A DNA stretch of 64,000 bases, from the NCBI RefSeq assembly GCF_009795885.1, contig NZ_WTEV01000009.1, positions 1-64,000 on the forward strand. The letters are read 5' to 3'. The notes below the pieces were generated by a model, which worked only from the letters and a program-made list of their open reading frames with translations, was not told the DNA's origin and searched no databases. The position numbers and the translations under genes were made by a program. Shown piece by piece: positions 46,183 through 56,606 of the stretch (the first letter of the stretch is position 1; every line of letters begins with the position of its first letter). The DNA is from Gilliamella sp. Pas-s25 (GTDB taxonomy: Bacteria; Pseudomonadota; Gammaproteobacteria; Enterobacterales; Orbaceae).

Positions 46183-49100
46183 TTAGCAATAAAGTTGCTG
46201 TAATGGCGTTACAGTTTGTGCTGGATCGTAATCTAGCGCTGCAGTTGTAGCATAAGCAGCATTCATGGTGGTATCGTAATGTACCTTATATTGAATGGCA
46301 CTTCGACGCAATATTTTTGACGCTTCAATGGCTGCTCGTCCAGAAGTGGTATTAAGAATGTAGCTATATTCGCCATTTTTTATATGGTCATGGATATTTG
46401 GTCGACCTTCGTTTTCTTTTTTTACAATTTGGCATGGTATATCTGCTTGTTGTAACACTTTTGCCGTGCCGATAGTTGCATCGATACTAAATCCATGCGC
46501 AATTAATCGTTTAGCAACTTCTAACAGCCTTGTTTTATCCTGATCACGAACCGATAATAATGCTTTTCCTGATTTTTTCATATTCGATAGGCTACCAAGT
46601 TGCGCTTTAGCAAAGGCTTCAGCAAAGGTTTTACCGATTCCCATCACTTCCCCCGTTGAGCGCATTTCCGGACCTAAGATCGGATCAACACCACTGAATT
46701 TATTAAATGGCAATACCACTTCTTTTACCGAATAATAAGCAGGAATCACCTCTTTAGTCACTTTTTGCTTAGCAAGCGATTGCCCTGTCATCACGCGAGC
46801 GGCAATTTTAGCCAGTGGTAAACCTGTTGCTTTTGAGACAAACGGTACGGTACGTGCTGCACGAGGATTAATTTCAATCAGATAAATTTGGTTATCTTTG
46901 ATGGCAAATTGTCCATTCATTAAGCCTTTTACATTAAGTTCAAGTGCCAATTGTTTGGCCTGCTGTCGTAGTTTGTCTAAAATATCTGCGTTTAAGGTGT
47001 GAGTTGGCAGTGAGCAAGCAGAATCGCCTGAGTGAATGCCTGCTTGTTCAATATGTTCCATAATGCCACCAATCACAATTTGTTCGCCATCAGCAATCAC
47101 ATCAATATCCACTTCAATGGCATCATCTAAAAAGTGATCGAGTAAGACTGGTGCATTATTTGATTCGCTTACTGCGGTTTTAAAATAACGCCTTAAATCT
47201 TGTTCATTATAGACAATTTCCATTGCGCGCCCCCCTAATACATAAGAAGGTCTAACCACTAATGGATAACCTATTTTTTCTGCTTTGATGACTGCCTCAT
47301 TAATATCGGTTACTGTTGCGTTGACAGGTTGTTTTAATTTCAGTTTATCGACGATTTCTTGAAAGCGTTGACGATCTTCGGCTTTATCTATAGCATCGGG
47401 TGAGGTACCAATAATTGGTAGGCCAGCGGCTTCAAGCGCACGAGCAAGTTTTAGCGGTGTTTGCCCACCGTATTGCACAATAACACCATTTGGTTTTTCA
47501 ACATGTGCAATTTCAAGCACATCTTCAAGCGTAACTGGCTCAAAATAGAGGCGGTCAGAAGTGTCATAATCGGTTGACACAGTTTCGGGATTACAGTTAA
47601 CTATAATGGTTTCATAACCATCCTCACGCAGAGCTAATGCCGCATGCACACAGCAATAATCAAACTCAATACCTTGTCCAATCCGATTAGGACCACCACC
47701 TAGGATCATAATTTTTTTACGGCTAAATTGAGGATTAGCTTCACACTCTTGCTCATAGGTTGAATAAAGATAAGCGGTATCTGTTGCAAATTCAGCTGCA
47801 CAGGTATCTACCCGCTTATAAACAGGGTGAATATGATATTGATGACGTAAATCGCAAACCGATTGCTCAGTAGTATTAAGTAGTTTGGCAATGCGTAAAT
47901 CTGAAAAACCTTTACGTTTTAATTGCCATAATGTTTCTTGATCTATCTGTGCTAGTGACTGCTCTTTTAGCTTGTTTTCAAAATTAACTAGATCTTCAAT
48001 TTGCACCAAAAACCAACGATCTATATTGGTTAATGTAAAGATCTCATCTAAACTCAATCCAGCCCTAAAGGCATCGGCAATATACCAAATACGATCGGCA
48101 CCCGCTTCTTGGAGTTCATAACGAATTTTAGTGATATTTTTTTCATCGGTATAATCATCAATTTTAGGATCAAAACCTGAAGCGCCAACTTCAAGCCCTC
48201 GCAATGCTTTTTGTAATGATTCTTGGAAAGTACGCCCAATAGCCATGACTTCACCAACCGATTTCATTTGCGTGGTTAAACGATCGTTACAGCCCGCAAA
48301 TTTTTCAAAATTAAAGCGTGGGATTTTAGTGACCACATAATCAATCGACGGTTCAAATGAGGCGGGGGTTTTACCGCCAGTAATATCATTAGATAATTCA
48401 TCAAGAGTGTAACCAACTGCCAACTTAGCTGCAATTTTAGCAATTGGAAAACCAGTAGCTTTAGAAGCTAACGCTGATGAACGTGATACTCGCGGATTCA
48501 TCTCAATGACAATTAATCGTCCGGTTTTAGGGTCGACCGAGAATTGCACATTGGAACCACCAGTTTCAACGCCAATTTCACGCAGTACGGCAATTGATGC
48601 ATTACGCATGATTTGATACTCTTTATCTGTCAATGTTTGTGCTGGCGCAACGGTAATTGAATCACCGGTGTGAATACCCATTGGATCGAAGTTTTCAATT
48701 GAGCAAACAATAATGCAATTGTCATTTTTGTCTCGCACCACTTCCATTTCATACTCTTTCCAACCTATTAATGACTCATCGATGAGCAGTTCATTAGTCG
48801 GTGAAAGATCAAGCCCACGGGTACAGATTTCGTCAAATTCTTCTGTGTTATACGCAATTCCGCCTCCTGTGCCACCCATGGTAAAGGATGGGCGAATTAT
48901 GCAGGGAAAACCAACTTGCTCAAGAACGGCATACGCTTCTTTAAGCGAATGAGCAATGCCTGATCTTGCAGTATCAAGACCAATTTTTTTCATAGCCTCA
49001 TCAAAACGTTTACGATCTTCGGCTTTATCTATAGCGTCGGCTGTTGCGCCAATCATCTCGACATTAAACTCTTTTAATACGCCTTGTTTTTCAAGCTCTA

Positions 49101-49398
49101 ATGCACAGTTTAGTGCTGTTTGCCCCCCCATGGTTGGTAAAATAGCATCGGGTCTTTCTTGTTCAATAATCTTGCGAACACATGTCCAATCAATTGGCTC
49201 GATATAAGTGGCATCGGCCAATTCAGGATCCGTCATAATAGTAGCAGGATTGGAGTTAACTAAAATAACGCGATAGCCTTCTTCACGTAGTGCCTTACAA
49301 GCTTGTGCACCGGAATAATCAAATTCACATGCTTGACCAATAACAATTGGGCCTGCGCCAATAATTAATATACTTTTGATATCTGTTCGCTTAGCCAT
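46183..49398 (-). CDS. carB: Carbamoyl phosphate synthase large subunit
   Basis: Makes carbamoyl phosphate from bicarbonate, ammonia (from CarA) and two ATP, feeding pyrimidine and arginine synthesis. Length is 1071 aa, with duplicated ATP-grasp halves ([17 protein letters not shown] near 14; [17 protein letters not shown] near 565), repeated PSYVLGG/PSFTMGG motifs, and a C-terminal MGS-like allosteric domain from about 935. It lies 2 bp after carA. Confidence 0.97.
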   Translation of the reverse strand: MAKRTDIKSILIIGAGPIVIGQACEFDYSGAQACKALREEGYRVILVNSNPATIMTDPELADATYIEPIDWTCVRKIIEQERPDAILPTMGGQTALNCALELEKQGVLKEFNVEMIGATADAIDKAEDRKRFDEAMKKIGLDTARSGIAHSLKEAYAVLEQVGFPCIIRPSFTMGGTGGGIAYNTEEFDEICTRGLDLSPTNELLIDESLIGWKEYEMEVVRDKNDNCIIVCSIENFDPMGIHTGDSITVAPAQTLTDKEYQIMRNASIAVLREIGVETGGSNVQFSVDPKTGRLIVIEMNPRVSRSSALASKATGFPIAKIAAKLAVGYTLDELSNDITGGKTPASFEPSIDYVVTKIPRFNFEKFAGCNDRLTTQMKSVGEVMAIGRTFQESLQKALRGLEVGASGFDPKIDDYTDEKNITKIRYELQEAGADRIWYIADAFRAGLSLDEIFTLTNIDRWFLVQIEDLVNFENKLKEQSLAQIDQETLWQLKRKGFSDLRIAKLLNTTEQSVCDLRHQYHIHPVYKRVDTCAAEFATDTAYLYSTYEQECEANPQFSRKKIMILGGGPNRIGQGIEFDYCCVHAALALREDGYETIIVNCNPETVSTDYDTSDRLYFEPVTLEDVLEIAHVEKPNGVIVQYGGQTPLKLARALEAAGLPIIGTSPDAIDKAEDRQRFQEIVDKLKLKQPVNATVTDINEAVIKAEKIGYPLVVRPSYVLGGRAMEIVYNEQDLRRYFKTAVSESNNAPVLLDHFLDDAIEVDIDVIADGEQIVIGGIMEHIEQAGIHSGDSACSLPTHTLNADILDKLRQQAKQLALELNVKGLMNGQFAIKDNQIYLIEINPRAARTVPFVSKATGLPLAKIAARVMTGQSLAKQKVTKEVIPAYYSVKEVVLPFNKFSGVDPILGPEMRSTGEVMGIGKTFAEAFAKAQLGSLSNMKKSGKALLSVRDQDKTRLLEVAKRLIAHGFSIDATIGTAKVLQQADIPCQIVKKENEGRPNIHDHIKNGEYSYILNTTSGRAAIEASKILRRSAIQYKVHYDTTMNAAYATTAALDYDPAQTVTPLQQLYC

Positions 49399-49400
49399 AA

Positions 49401-50564
49401 TTATTGCTCCTGCTTATAAATTTTAATTAACTCAATAAAATGATCAAAAAGAGGTGCGGCATCATGCGGCCCGGGACTGGCTTCTGGGTGACCTTGGAAG
49501 CTAAAAGCTGGTTTTTGGTTGTGATGAATACCTTGCAGTGAACCATCGAATAGTGATTTATGCGTCACGCGTAAATGAGCGGGTAAACTTACTTCATCTA
49601 CTGCAAAACCATGGTTTTGTGCGGTAATCATCACCTGATTATTTTCCAGATCTTTCACAGGGTGATTTCCGCCATGGTGACCAAACTTCATTTTTATCGT
49701 TTTGGCACCACATGCCAGCGCTAAAAGTTGATGGCCTAAGCAGATGCCAAAGATAGGAATATCAGTGTTTAAAAACTGCTTAATAGCCTCAATTGCATAA
49801 CTGCAAGGAGCGGGATCACCTGGACCATTAGATAAAAATATTCCGTCAGGCTTTAATGCAAGGACTTCTTTTGCTGTTGTTTTAGCTGGTACGACTGTTA
49901 ATTTACAACCACGCTCAACTAACATGCGCAAAATATTGCGTTTTACGCCAAAGTCATAGGCAACAACATGGTATGGTAATTGAGTCTCTGGTATTGGATT
50001 AGTCTGCTGTTGTTGCCCTGTCCATAATATGCCTTCAGTCCAAATATAACTTGATGAACACGTCACTTCTTTAGCTAAATCAAGCCCACTTAATCCTTTA
50101 AAATTTATCGCCTGCTGTTTGGCTATTTCGGCTTTTTCAAGTAAGGTCTTTTTATCCGTTGCCGTTATGATAACACCATGCTGTGCCCCTTTTTCACGCA
50201 AAATACGCGTTAAGCGCCGTGTATCAATATCAGCAATGGCAATAACATTATGCTTTTTTAAATAGCTGGAAAGATCGAGTTCGCTTCTGTAGTTGCTAGC
50301 TAATAATGGCAAATCGCGAATAACCAGCCCTTTTGCATAAACTTGACCGGATTCGGCATCATCATCATTTGTCCCTACATTACCAATATGAGGATAGGTC
50401 AATGTAACCAATTGTTCACAGTAAGAGGGATCGGTAAGAATTTCTTGATAGCCGGTCATTGAGGTATTAAAAACCACTTCTCCAACAGTTTGACCATCAG
50501 CACCAATGGATTTTCCGATAAATTGCGAACCATCTTGTAACATAAGCAGGGCATAAGTTTGCAT
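49401..50564 (-). CDS. carA: Carbamoyl phosphate synthase small (glutaminase) subunit
   Basis: Releases ammonia from glutamine and channels it to CarB. Length is 387 aa, with a CPSase small-chain N-terminal domain and a class I glutamine amidotransferase domain carrying the nucleophilic Cys in [14 protein letters not shown] and the His/Glu pair in [13 protein letters not shown]. First gene of carAB. Two ArgR boxes stand just upstream. Confidence 0.97.
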   Translation of the reverse strand: MQTYALLMLQDGSQFIGKSIGADGQTVGEVVFNTSMTGYQEILTDPSYCEQLVTLTYPHIGNVGTNDDDAESGQVYAKGLVIRDLPLLASNYRSELDLSSYLKKHNVIAIADIDTRRLTRILREKGAQHGVIITATDKKTLLEKAEIAKQQAINFKGLSGLDLAKEVTCSSSYIWTEGILWTGQQQQTNPIPETQLPYHVVAYDFGVKRNILRMLVERGCKLTVVPAKTTAKEVLALKPDGIFLSNGPGDPAPCSYAIEAIKQFLNTDIPIFGICLGHQLLALACGAKTIKMKFGHHGGNHPVKDLENNQVMITAQNHGFAVDEVSLPAHLRVTHKSLFDGSLQGIHHNQKPAFSFQGHPEASPGPHDAAPLFDHFIELIKIYKQEQ

Positions 50565-50578
50565 GATTAAAAAGACCT

Positions 50579-50617
50579 TTTGAATAATTTATCGATATTT
50601 TTGAATATAAATTCAAA
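50579..50617 (-). promoter_or_regulatory. Tandem ArgR boxes (operator) of carAB
   Basis: The core TGAATATAAATTCA at 50602-50615 fits the ARG-box consensus TGAAT-WWWW-ATTCA perfectly. A second core starts TGAATAATTT at 50581, with a good left half and a degraded right half. Their 21-bp centre-to-centre distance is exactly that of paired ARG boxes in enterics. Arginine-bound ArgR should repress carAB here. Confidence 0.75.
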
Positions 50618-50779
50618 TTAATTTATCTATAAAGATACAATAATTGACCATTTTATTACACTTTTTTGTACAAAAGAAGCAATATTATAAAAATTATCTT
50701 AATAAATAAGTCTAATTTTTGAGACACCTCTCAATATAAAGATAAAATATTGGGATGATTATAATGTTTAACTTGAATT

Positions 50780-50793
50780 TGCATAATTATTCA
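50780..50793 (+). promoter_or_regulatory. ArgR box of argI
   Basis: TGCATAATTATTCA matches the ARG-box core at 13/14, about 45 bp before the argI ATG. No good second box lies at the usual 21-bp distance on either side. Confidence 0.6.
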
Positions 50794-50814
50794 AATAGAA
50801 TTATTTGAATAATT
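50785..50814. repeat. 13-bp perfect inverted repeat in the argI leader
   Basis: AATTATTCAAATA and TATTTGAATAATT are perfect inverted copies separated by GAAT. The left arm overlaps the ArgR box. It may be an extended operator or a leader hairpin. Confidence 0.6.
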
Positions 50815-50835
50815 ACGGTTATTAGGAGCAATATT

Positions 50836-51846
50836 ATGCACGGTTTTTATCAGCGCCATTTTTTACGATTACTCGACTTTAGCCCTAGTGAAATCAATCA
50901 ATTAATTAATCTTGCTATTGAATTAAAACAAGCCAAACAACAAGGGCAAGAACAACAACATTTGATAGGTAAAAATATTGCATTAATTTTTGAGAAAGAC
51001 TCTACCCGTACTCGTTGTGCTTTCGAGGTTGGTGCATTTGATCAAGGTGCTAATGTCACTTATTTAGGACCAAGTGGTAGTCAAATTGGGCATAAAGAGT
51101 CAATTGCAGATACTGCGCGCGTACTGGGTCGAATGTATAACGGAATTGAGTATCGTGGTTATGGCCAACAAATTGTTGAAACGCTAGCAAAATATTCAGG
51201 AGTGCCAGTTTGGAATGGTCTGACGACCGAAGCACATCCAACCCAAATATTAGCTGATTTTATGACAATGAAAGAGCATATAGGAGATCGCCCATTAAGC
51301 AGTATTAAATTTGCCTATTTAGGCGATGCTCGGAATAATATGGGAAATTCATTAATGGAAGGTGCTGCGTTAATGGGGATGGAAATTCGATTAGTGGCCC
51401 CAAAAGCTTGTCAGCCGGAAGCCGAACTTGTGCAAAAGTGCCAAGATATTGCCAAAACAACCGGTGCCAAAATTATCTTAACTGAAGATGTTACTTTGGG
51501 CGTTAAAGATGTTGATTTTTTATACACTGATGTATGGGTCTCAATGGGGGAGCCAAAAGAAGTCTGGGATGAACGGGTTAAATTATTAACGCCTTATCAA
51601 GTAAATGAAAATGTAATCAAACTTACCAATAATCCCAATGTCAAATTTATGCACTGCTTGCCAGCTTTTCATGATACCAATACGACAGTGGGCAAACAGA
51701 TGGCAGCACAATATGGTTTAATCAATGGGCTTGAAGTAACTAATGACGTATTTGAATCTGAGCATAGTATTGTATTTGACGAGGCGGAAAACAGGCTACA
51801 TACCATTAAAGCGGTAATGGTTGCAACATTAACCAAAGACGAATAA
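50836..51846 (+). CDS. argI: Ornithine carbamoyltransferase
   Basis: Joins carbamoyl phosphate and ornithine to citrulline in arginine synthesis, using the product of the divergent carAB. Length is 336 aa, colinear with enteric ArgI/ArgF, with the carbamoyl-phosphate motif [12 protein letters not shown] (STRT near 56), the HPTQ motif near 134, and the ornithine-binding MHCLPAFHD motif near 272. AGGAGC precedes the ATG. Confidence 0.96.
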   Translation: MHGFYQRHFLRLLDFSPSEINQLINLAIELKQAKQQGQEQQHLIGKNIALIFEKDSTRTRCAFEVGAFDQGANVTYLGPSGSQIGHKESIADTARVLGRMYNGIEYRGYGQQIVETLAKYSGVPVWNGLTTEAHPTQILADFMTMKEHIGDRPLSSIKFAYLGDARNNMGNSLMEGAALMGMEIRLVAPKACQPEAELVQKCQDIAKTTGAKIILTEDVTLGVKDVDFLYTDVWVSMGEPKEVWDERVKLLTPYQVNENVIKLTNNPNVKFMHCLPAFHDTNTTVGKQMAAQYGLINGLEVTNDVFESEHSIVFDEAENRLHTIKAVMVATLTKDE

Positions 51847-51862
51847 TATTATCACAATCAAT

Positions 51863-51927
51863 ACAAAGGTGTTTTGTTAAAATAAGCGCCTTTCTTTTTG
51901 CCGACTTAATGTCGGCATAATTTTATC
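51863..51927 (+). terminator. Tandem terminators after argI
   Basis: First hairpin AAAGGTG/CGCCTTT (51865-51893 region), then CTTTTT. Second hairpin TGCCGAC/GTCGGCA (51899-51917), then TAATTTTAT. Both point rightward and end argI before pgpA. Confidence 0.65.
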
Positions 51928-51945
51928 TAAAAAGAATATTGAATC

Positions 51946-52443
51946 ATGACCAAACAAGAGCGAAATAAAGATTTTAAAAAATACCTAAAACTGACCAATC
52001 CCATTCATTTCTTAGCAGTAGGATTGGGTAGTGGCATGTCACCGATTATGCCAGGTACCATGGGTTCATTAATGGCAATCCCGTTATGGCTTTTGTTCTA
52101 TGGATTACAGCCAGCTTTATACTGGATATTTATTTTAGTGACTTTTATTTTTGGTTGTTTTATTTGTCAAAAAACCTCGGATGATACACATACTCACGAT
52201 TCAGGGCATATCGTTTGGGATGAATTTGTCGGCATGTGGATCACCTTATTTTTTATTCCGCAACTTTCAGTTATGTGGGTTGCCATAGCTTTTGTGGCAT
52301 TTAGAGTGTTTGACATGGTAAAACCTTGGCCAATTCGCTGGTTTGATAAACGTGTACCGGGTGGATTTGGCATTATGGTAGATGATGTGCTTGCCGCTAT
52401 CTTTTCATCATTCACCGTTTATGCCATGACATTGATTATTTAA
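51946..52443 (+). CDS. pgpA: Phosphatidylglycerophosphatase A
   Basis: Inner-membrane enzyme that dephosphorylates phosphatidylglycerol phosphate. Length is 165 aa, with the family features NPIHFLAVGLGSGMSPIMPGTMGSL near 18-42, the acidic IVWDEFVGMW near 90-99, three to four hydrophobic segments, and the C-terminal GGFGIMVDDVLAA. In enterics it follows thiL; here it stands alone after argI. Confidence 0.95.
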   Translation: MTKQERNKDFKKYLKLTNPIHFLAVGLGSGMSPIMPGTMGSLMAIPLWLLFYGLQPALYWIFILVTFIFGCFICQKTSDDTHTHDSGHIVWDEFVGMWITLFFIPQLSVMWVAIAFVAFRVFDMVKPWPIRWFDKRVPGGFGIMVDDVLAAIFSSFTVYAMTLII

Positions 52444-52498
52444 GATGAAATTTTATACTAAAACACATGCTTTCCTGAAAGTTTTTGACAAAATTAGA

Positions 52499-53377
52499 CT
52501 AAAACATCTTTTGTGACCAACCTAATTTGGTTGAAAGATTATTAAAGTAATCATAATCTTTGGTATGAATCAAATTAAATTCATACGATGAACGACGAAT
52601 AATTACATCCTGTGTTGGTTTGACCGGTAAAATAATTTGGCTATCACAGGCAATATTTATATCAAGCGCAGTTGTTGGAAATTTAAGATGAATAGGATTA
52701 TCTCCCTTAATAACTAATGGTCTAACTGCTAACGAATGCGGAAACATTGGTGTAATAATTAATGCGTCTAAATGAGGCGCTAAAATAGGTCCACCCGCTG
52801 ATAGTGAATAGGCAGTAGAGCCTGTCGGTGTTGCAATAATCAATCCATCAGCCCGCTGTGAAAACGCATTGCGTTCATTAATGTAAACATCATAGTCAAT
52901 CATATGGGCAACCGTATTGGGGGTCACAACAATTTCGTTCACAGCAAAACTTGAATTAATTAAATTGCCTTCATCATAAATAGAAACTTCTAGTAAAAAG
53001 CGAGGGTCATTGTCATATTCGCCGGCAATCACTGGGCTTAATTGTTCAATCACTTGTTCGTGTGATATGTCGGTTAAAAAACCTAAATTACCACGATTGA
53101 CACCGATCACTTTAATTTTATATGGAGATAAGTAACGCGCAGAACGTAACATATTGCCATCCCCCCCCACAACAATGGCGAGGTCAGCTTGCTGGCCAAT
53201 TGTTTCTAAAGAAGCATAATGGCTAACGGGAAATTGAATATGGTCCTCCAAGCGCTCTTCAACTAACACACGAATACCAAGTTTAACAAGCCAATCATAA
53301 AGCACTTGATGGGTTTCAATTGCTTCTAACTTACGCGGAAGTCCGATGAGACCAATGCATTTAAATGGAGTTTGCAT
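52499..53377 (-). CDS. nadK: NAD kinase
   Basis: Makes NADP from NAD and ATP. Length is 292 aa as in enterics. The catalytic GGDG motif is at 71-74 (VVGGDGNMLRSARYL), with NRGNLGFLTD near 94-103 and the nucleotide-binding TPTGSTAYSLSAGGPI block near 184-199. Divergent from grpE, its usual neighbour. Confidence 0.96.
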   Translation of the reverse strand: MQTPFKCIGLIGLPRKLEAIETHQVLYDWLVKLGIRVLVEERLEDHIQFPVSHYASLETIGQQADLAIVVGGDGNMLRSARYLSPYKIKVIGVNRGNLGFLTDISHEQVIEQLSPVIAGEYDNDPRFLLEVSIYDEGNLINSSFAVNEIVVTPNTVAHMIDYDVYINERNAFSQRADGLIIATPTGSTAYSLSAGGPILAPHLDALIITPMFPHSLAVRPLVIKGDNPIHLKFPTTALDINIACDSQIILPVKPTQDVIIRRSSYEFNLIHTKDYDYFNNLSTKLGWSQKMF

Positions 53378-53460
53378 AAAATATCCTTGTAATTTTTTAC
53401 ATAAAAAATATGTATTTTTTCGTCACAGGTCAAAAAATTACATATCAATGTACCAATAAG

Positions 53461-53488
53461 CTTGTAATCATAAAAATTGTCCCCATAA
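53461..53488 (+). promoter_or_regulatory. Sigma-32 heat-shock promoter of grpE
   Basis: CTTGTAA, 13 nt, CCCCATAA fits the sigma-32 consensus CTTGAAA-N11..16-CCCCATNT with one -35 mismatch. It leaves a ~40-nt leader before the grpE ATG. Confidence 0.8.
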
Positions 53489-53534
53489 TAACCGTTATTC
53501 ACTAAGTTTTCGACTACATTATTTGGAGTACCTT

Positions 53535-54119
53535 ATGACAGAACAAGATAAAAATACGTCAGAAAATGAAACTAGCATTGACACACCAGCAGAAGAAACA
53601 ATCGAACAACAAGCAGCGTCACAACCTAATTTTGAAGAGCAATTAAAAGCGAAAGAAGTTCGCATTACAGAGCTTGAGCAAGCATTGCAATTAGCGAAAA
53701 AAAATGAAAGCGAAGCGATGATTCGTGCACGAGCTGAAATTGATAATGTTCGTAAACGTGTTGAGCAAGATGTTGATAAAGCACGTAAATTTGCACTAGA
53801 AAAATTCTCTAATGAATTATTACCAGTTATTGATAATCTAGAACGCGCTTTAGAATCAACAGACAAAGCTAATCCAGAACATAAGGCCACTGTGGAAGGG
53901 TTAGAATTGACATTAAAATCATTCTTAGATACGGTCAAAAAATTTGGTATTGAAGTAATTAATACCGAAGATTCACAATTAAATCCTGATGTACACCAAG
54001 CAATTAGCATGGTTGAATCGCCAGAACATCAATCAGGTCAAATCGTTAATACCATTCAAAAAGGTTACACCTTAAATGGTCGTTTAATTCGTCCTGCGAT
54101 GGTCATTGTTGCTAAATAG
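53535..54119 (+). CDS. grpE: Nucleotide exchange factor GrpE
   Basis: Releases ADP from DnaK during the chaperone cycle. I start it at ATG 53535 (194 aa) with TGGAG 6 nt upstream; the in-frame TTG four codons earlier overlaps that site. An acidic, Glu/Gln-rich N-terminus and a long coiled coil (about 35-95) precede the beta-domain, which ends GYTLNGRLIRPAMVIVAK, the family signature. Confidence 0.95.
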   Translation: MTEQDKNTSENETSIDTPAEETIEQQAASQPNFEEQLKAKEVRITELEQALQLAKKNESEAMIRARAEIDNVRKRVEQDVDKARKFALEKFSNELLPVIDNLERALESTDKANPEHKATVEGLELTLKSFLDTVKKFGIEVINTEDSQLNPDVHQAISMVESPEHQSGQIVNTIQKGYTLNGRLIRPAMVIVAK

Positions 54120-54136
54120 TTTAGTTTAAATGGATA

Positions 54137-54169
54137 ACCGCCAACCATTTTGGCGGTTAATTTTATTTA
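54137..54169 (+). terminator. Terminator between convergent grpE and def
   Basis: Stem AACCGCCAA/TTGGCGGTT (54137-54145 with 54151-54159), 5-nt loop, then AATTTTATTT. The T-rich tail on the plus strand favours grpE, but the hairpin can serve both genes. Confidence 0.75.
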
Positions 54170-54675
54170 TTCCGTTGTTCTTCACGAGCAAGCTTTTTCA
54201 TTTTTTGCTCGATTCGTTGACGTTTTAATGGTGAAAGATAATCAACAAATAGTTTACCTTTTAAGTGATCCATTTCGTGTTGAATACAGATAGCAAGTAG
54301 TTCATCGGCGTCAATTTCATAAGGATTGCCATTACGATCAAGTGCTTTAATTTTGATTTTTTCAGCCCTTGGTACAAACCCGCGACAATCAGGTACTGAT
54401 AGGCAACCTTCTTCAATACCGGTCTCACCTTCTTGGCTAATGACTTCTGGATTGATAATCACATAAACTTGACTTTTATCTTCTGATACATCAATCACAA
54501 TAATTTGCTCATGCACATCCACTTGAGTTGACGCAAGGCCGATTCCGTTTTCGGCGTACATGGTTTCAATCATATTATCAATGATCGTTTGTAACTCTGG
54601 TGTGAACTGGGTAACAGGCTTAGCAACTTTGCGAAGTCGCTCATCAGGGAAACGTAATACCGGTAAAATAGCCAT
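54163..54675 (-). CDS. def: Peptide deformylase
   Basis: Removes the formyl group from new proteins. Length is 170 aa. Motif 1 GIGLASTQ (44-51; an S replaces the usual A), motif 2 EGCLSVP with metal ligand Cys91, and motif 3 HEMDH with His133, Glu134 and His137. Usually followed by fmt, but here it is a single gene convergent with grpE and divergent from dprA. Confidence 0.96.
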   Translation of the reverse strand: MAILPVLRFPDERLRKVAKPVTQFTPELQTIIDNMIETMYAENGIGLASTQVDVHEQIIVIDVSEDKSQVYVIINPEVISQEGETGIEEGCLSVPDCRGFVPRAEKIKIKALDRNGNPYEIDADELLAICIQHEMDHLKGKLFVDYLSPLKRQRIEQKMKKLAREEQRNK

Positions 54676-54831
54676 AAATTATTCGATCTACTCCTCAAAT
54701 TTCGGGTTTATTCAAACTTTTGCACATTGTAAACATTTATCATACTGATGAATAGTGTTTGTTAGCTATTGCTAGTATTTATCTTATCAATTCAAGATAG
54801 TTAAATTATTTAACATGAGAACAAAAAAGTT

Positions 54832-55938
54832 ATGATGAGTAAATATGAGTTCTTATTACGAATTTCAATGCTTGGACATGGCAAACAGGCCATTTTTGAA
54901 AAAATTGGACAACTTTTTGCAAACAATTTACCAAGTTGCATACAAGATGTTTCTATTTTGTTAGATAAACTGGGATTTTCGGATGTTCAATTAACGCTTT
55001 TTTATGAAACATCATATTTGCATTTTGAACCAGTCCTTGAATGGTTAGATTCACCCTGCCCACAAAAACACCTTATTGCCTATTGTGATAGTGATTATCC
55101 ATTGCTACTCAAACAAATTAGCTCTCCGCCATTATTATTGTTTGTTTTAGGTAATCGACAGCTATTGTATTCCCCTCAACTAGCTATGGTTGGAAGCCGT
55201 GAATTTAGTGAATATGGGGCCCAATGGGGGCGATATTTTGCTGGCGAACTGGCTATGAATGGTTTAACAATAACCAGTGGTTTGGCGCTAGGGTTAGATG
55301 CGATTTGCCATCGTGGTGCGCTTGAGGTATCTGGTCATACGATTGCAGTTTTAGGTAGTGGTTTAGCAAAAATTGCACCACGATCAAATTTAAACTTAGC
55401 TAATGATATTTTAGCTCAAGATGGTGCCATTGTGTCCGAATTTTTGCCGTTTGAAAAGGCTAGATCGGTCTATTTTCCTCGTCGAAATCGAATTATTAGT
55501 GGATTAAGTTTAGGTACCTTTGTAATTGAAGCTTCAGAGAAAAGCGGGTCGTTAATTACTGCGCGCTATGCACTTGAGCAAAATCGCGATATCTTTGCCT
55601 TACCTGGTGATATTAATAATGAAAACTGTAGTGGAACGCATTATTTAATTAAACAAGGTGCCTATTTAGTTTCTAAACCGGCTGATATTTTAGAGCATTA
55701 TTGTCGTTATTTATCGGTAGCAAATGGCTCGCATAATCAGTTTAAAGAAGAACAAAATAATTCTATTTTATATCCTGAAATTTTTGCTGTGATTCACCAT
55801 CAACCTATTCCGGTTGATATTATTGCTCAACAAGTAAATATGTCCATTCCGGAAGTAACAATAAAATTATTAGATATGGAATTAGCCGGATTAATTAAAA
55901 CGGTAACCGGAGGTTATATTCGCAATAGATTAATTTAA
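54832..55938 (+). CDS. dprA: DNA processing protein DprA
   Basis: Protects incoming single-stranded DNA and loads RecA during transformation. Length is 368 aa, with an N-terminal SAM-like part, the Rossmann-like domain (AMVGSREFSEYGAQWGRYFAGELAMNGLTITSGLALGLDAICHRGAL, about 117-163; FPRRNRIISGLSLGTFVIEASEKSGSLITARYALEQ) and a C-terminal winged helix (IAQQVNMSIPEVTIKLLDMELAGLIK). Divergent from def, the common neighbourhood. Two adjacent ATG codons make the exact start uncertain by one codon. Confidence 0.95.
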   Translation: MMSKYEFLLRISMLGHGKQAIFEKIGQLFANNLPSCIQDVSILLDKLGFSDVQLTLFYETSYLHFEPVLEWLDSPCPQKHLIAYCDSDYPLLLKQISSPPLLLFVLGNRQLLYSPQLAMVGSREFSEYGAQWGRYFAGELAMNGLTITSGLALGLDAICHRGALEVSGHTIAVLGSGLAKIAPRSNLNLANDILAQDGAIVSEFLPFEKARSVYFPRRNRIISGLSLGTFVIEASEKSGSLITARYALEQNRDIFALPGDINNENCSGTHYLIKQGAYLVSKPADILEHYCRYLSVANGSHNQFKEEQNNSILYPEIFAVIHHQPIPVDIIAQQVNMSIPEVTIKLLDMELAGLIKTVTGGYIRNRLI

Positions 55939-55983
55939 AATAGCCGTATTTATGTTAAAAATTTTTAGGAAAGCATGCAGCTA

Positions 55984-56013
55984 AGTACAAAATCCGCCGA
56001 TATAAATCGGCGG
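55984..56013 (-). terminator. Terminator of menA-rraA
   Basis: Perfect 8-bp GC-rich stem (55994-56001 with 56006-56013), 4-nt loop, followed on the minus strand by ATTTTG. It lies 15 bp after the rraA stop and also faces the end of dprA. Confidence 0.7.
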
Positions 56014-56027
56014 TAATAATTCGTTTT

Positions 56028-56519
56028 TTATTTATCTTCAACTTCTAGAGCTATTTCAGATAAGATAATACCAGTGTTATCAGCATAGACAAAATCACCC
56101 GAAAAGAAAGTTACTCCGCCAAAATTAATACGAATATCGATTTCACCAACGCCTTGATCTTCAGCACCAACTGGAATTGCTGCCAATGCTTGAATACCAA
56201 TCTCGGCTTCAGCCAGATAATCAACTTGACGAACAGCACCATAGACAATAATCCCTTCCCAATGATTTTGAACGGCCATATCTATTAGTTCTGCATCAAT
56301 TAATGCACGACGAACAGAGCCACCCCCATCGATTACCAAGATTCTACCTGAGCCGTCTGATTGTAAAATTTCGTATAGTAACCCATTGTCTTCAAAACAT
56401 TTAACTGTTACAGCTTGACCTGAAAATGATGCAACACCACCAAAATTACTAAATATCGGTTCAACTACGTTAACATCTTCTGGGTAATAATCGCAAAGAA
56501 TTGAAGTATCAAACTCCAT
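56028..56519 (-). CDS. rraA: Ribonuclease E activity regulator RraA
   Basis: Binds RNase E and reduces mRNA decay. Start at ATG 56519 (163 aa), with GGAGA 7 nt upstream; the TTG two codons earlier is rejected. Matches enteric RraA closely ([66 protein letters not shown]). It follows menA, as in enterics. Confidence 0.95.
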   Translation of the reverse strand: MEFDTSILCDYYPEDVNVVEPIFSNFGGVASFSGQAVTVKCFEDNGLLYEILQSDGSGRILVIDGGGSVRRALIDAELIDMAVQNHWEGIIVYGAVRQVDYLAEAEIGIQALAAIPVGAEDQGVGEIDIRINFGGVTFFSGDFVYADNTGIILSEIALEVEDK

Positions 56520-56606
56520 TATCAAGTCTCCTTGTGCTGTGATATAAGTTTACTTAGTATAACGCTAACATTAAGTAAAATGATATTAAATTTAAATAAA
56601 CGTGAA

